From: RGIG4097 sp937885645
Lineage (GTDB): Bacteria; Bacillota; Clostridia; Christensenellales; CAG-917
Assembly: GCA_937885645.1 (NCBI GenBank)
Contig: CALABJ010000029.1
Span: 1 to 64,000 of the forward strand
DNA length: 64,000 nt
Direction: 5' to 3'
Shown here: piece by piece, positions 63,701 through 64,000 of the stretch
How positions within the stretch are numbered: position 1 is the stretch's first letter
Layout of the letters: every line of letters begins with the position of its first letter
Translations under genes and position numbers: made by a program
The notes under the pieces: model-generated
The model's database searches: none
What the model saw: only the letters and a program-made list of their open reading frames with translations
What the model was told of the DNA's origin: nothing

Positions 63701-64000
63701 GCGGTTGATGACTCTGCGATAGAGATCATTGAGGTCACTTGTTGCAAAACGGCCACCGTCAAGTTGAACCATAGGACGGAGATCGGGAGGAAGGACGGGA
63801 AGCACGTCGAGGATCATCCATTCAGGGCGGTTGCCACTGAGACGGAATGCTTCAACGATTTCAAGACGCTTCACTGCGCGGAGACGCTTTTGTCCAACGC
63901 TGTTTTCAACGATTTCTTTGAGTTCCTTGCTGTCCTTGTCAAGGTCGATTTCCATAAGGAGTTCCTTGATGGCTTCTGCACCCATACCGACGCGGAGAGT
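60707..64000 (-). CDS. rpoC: DNA-directed RNA polymerase subunit beta' (5' end outside window)
   Basis: 1,097 C-terminal residues are present; the frame runs off the right edge (TLRVGMGAEAIKELL). The catalytic Mg-binding motif NADFDGDQMAVH is at ~63120-63155 and a zinc-site segment 'CKTKNGVCAKCYGKNM' at ~61565-61615. The trigger-loop/bridge region with 'PGTQLTMRTFHTGG' is near 61450-61490. rpoB is expected just outside. It is followed immediately by metK; in most Firmicutes the L7Ae-rpsL genes follow. Confidence 0.98.
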   Translation of the reverse strand, partial: TLRVGMGAEAIKELLMEIDLDKDSKELKEIVENSVGQKRLRAVKRLEIVEAFRLSGNRPEWMILDVLPVLPPDLRPMVQLDGGRFATSDLNDLYRRVINRNNRLKKLKEIGAPDIIVRNEKRMLQEAVDALIDNGRRGKAVSGPGNRDLKSLSGMLRGKQGRFRQNLLGKRVDYSGRSVIVVGPELKLYQCGLPKEMALELFKPFIMKKLVEQNLCHNIKSAKRFVDTGKHQVWDILEEIIKDHPVLLNRAPTLHRLGIQAFEPVLVEGRAIKLHPLACTAFNADFDGDQMAVHVPLSVEAQVEARILMLCTNNILKLSDGRPIVSPAQDMVIGSYYLTIVRPGGLGEGKYFSSFDEAMMAYQCGEITAQSLVYIRTPYVKADGTTATKMLHTTVGRCIFNSNLPQDLHFINRDDEALAGELELNGILGVNCLIDQKQLTALAGTTDLAEVKAIVRRPELKDSDAQKIVDLIKDAVAKGVDVNGEEVREKTLLRKAIQKVLGEKAIAIGKKQLSLIVDNCFKYHGATETANTLDLIKALGYKYSTLGAVTTSVFDMHVPANKKQVIEEAEKKVINIERNFARGIVTDEERYQTVIKIWKEATDAVTEHLVDGLDDFNPIWMMANSGARGNMSQIRQLAGMRGLMANPKGETIELPVRANFREGLSVLEYFISSHGGRKGLADTALKTADSGYLTRRLVDVSHAVIVREQDCGDTKGSRVTPIMDGKTVIETLADRIAGRYAMEDVVDPFTGEVLCEADTMISTDQAKAIDKALTKKWESEGSNLHKLPTVHIRSVLTCKTKNGVCAKCYGKNMASGNPVKLGEAVGIIAAQSIGEPGTQLTMRTFHTGGVATGDDITQGLPRVEELFEARKPKGQAIITENKGAVTISDDNRKITVTGDDERVYDIPYGAKLKVENGEIIDAGDPLTSGSIDPQAMLRAKGVNGVQEYLAKEVQATYRLSGVEINDKHIEVIVRQMLRKVRIEDQGDTNMLPGTLVDIFTYEEENEKALENGGIPASAKRTLLGITKAALATESFLSAASFQETTRVLADAAIKNKIDPLIGLKENVIIGKLIPAGTGMKIYKDITTVPAETDNDII

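Noticed and set aside
1..64000. tRNA, rRNA, insertion sequence and prophage genes
   Set aside because: Intergenic regions were read on both strands and none showed a tRNA-like cloverleaf, transposase or phage motif.

Overview
The window looks like the chromosome of an uncultured, probably gut-associated clostridial Firmicute. The evidence is Firmicute-style ribosome binding sites (AGGAGG), TTGACA-17-TATAAT promoters, an L7Ae-type protein ahead of rpsL, a SecA with a C-terminal zinc tail next to prfB, an L10-leader attenuator, and a phosphoglycerate mutase of the archaeal-type (apgM) family. TGA is used as a stop, so the code is standard. Genus-level placement is not possible from the sequence alone. 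Most genes lie on the minus strand.

Positions 1-3.7 kb hold a redox-disulfide DUF1858 protein, a translationally coupled zinc-ribbon membrane protein / SPFH-zinc-ribbon pair resembling Bacillus YdjG-YdjI, and an AEC-family permease. Positions 3.76-29.92 kb are a single uninterrupted minus-strand gene for a lipoprotein of about 8,718 residues. It has its own strong promoter, an N-terminal lipobox, about 14 diverged copies of an amphipathic-beta/helix unit, Tyr-rich hairpin modules inserted into many copies, and a C-terminal stretch of about 2,200 residues of Ig-like (Big_4-type) domains. This is the standout feature. The fold and function of the repeat unit are not known to me; a LolA/LppX-like lipid-binding half-barrel is my working inference.

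Positions 30-43.4 kb are an accessory and metabolic region with short transcription units. It holds a DUF4380-like sugar-mutarotase-fold protein, a GH20 hexosaminidase, a small membrane protein coupled to an HGSNAT-like (DUF1624) membrane acyltransferase, a PH-domain membrane protein behind a GH127-like (DUF1680) protein that lacks the family's cysteines, apgM, an HSL-type esterase with a membrane protein, a stand-alone condensation-fold acyltransferase, a polytopic membrane protein, and a Cys-rich collagen-like surface protein. Several of these would fit host- or mucin-glycan use and surface modification.

Positions 43.5-64 kb form a housekeeping block, all on the minus strand. In transcription order it reads rpoC (5' end outside), metK, recD2, comF, secA, prfB, L7Ae-like, rpsL, rpsG, fusA, tuf, rpmG, secE, nusG, rplK, rplA, rplJ, rplL. 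In most Firmicutes rpmG-secE-nusG-rplKAJL precedes rpoBC and the str operon. Here the two halves are swapped, so rplL ends the block at a terminator and does not lead into rpoB. The rplJL unit keeps its own promoter and an L10-sensing leader with an intrinsic terminator. No tRNA, rRNA, CRISPR array, insertion sequence or phage gene was recognised.
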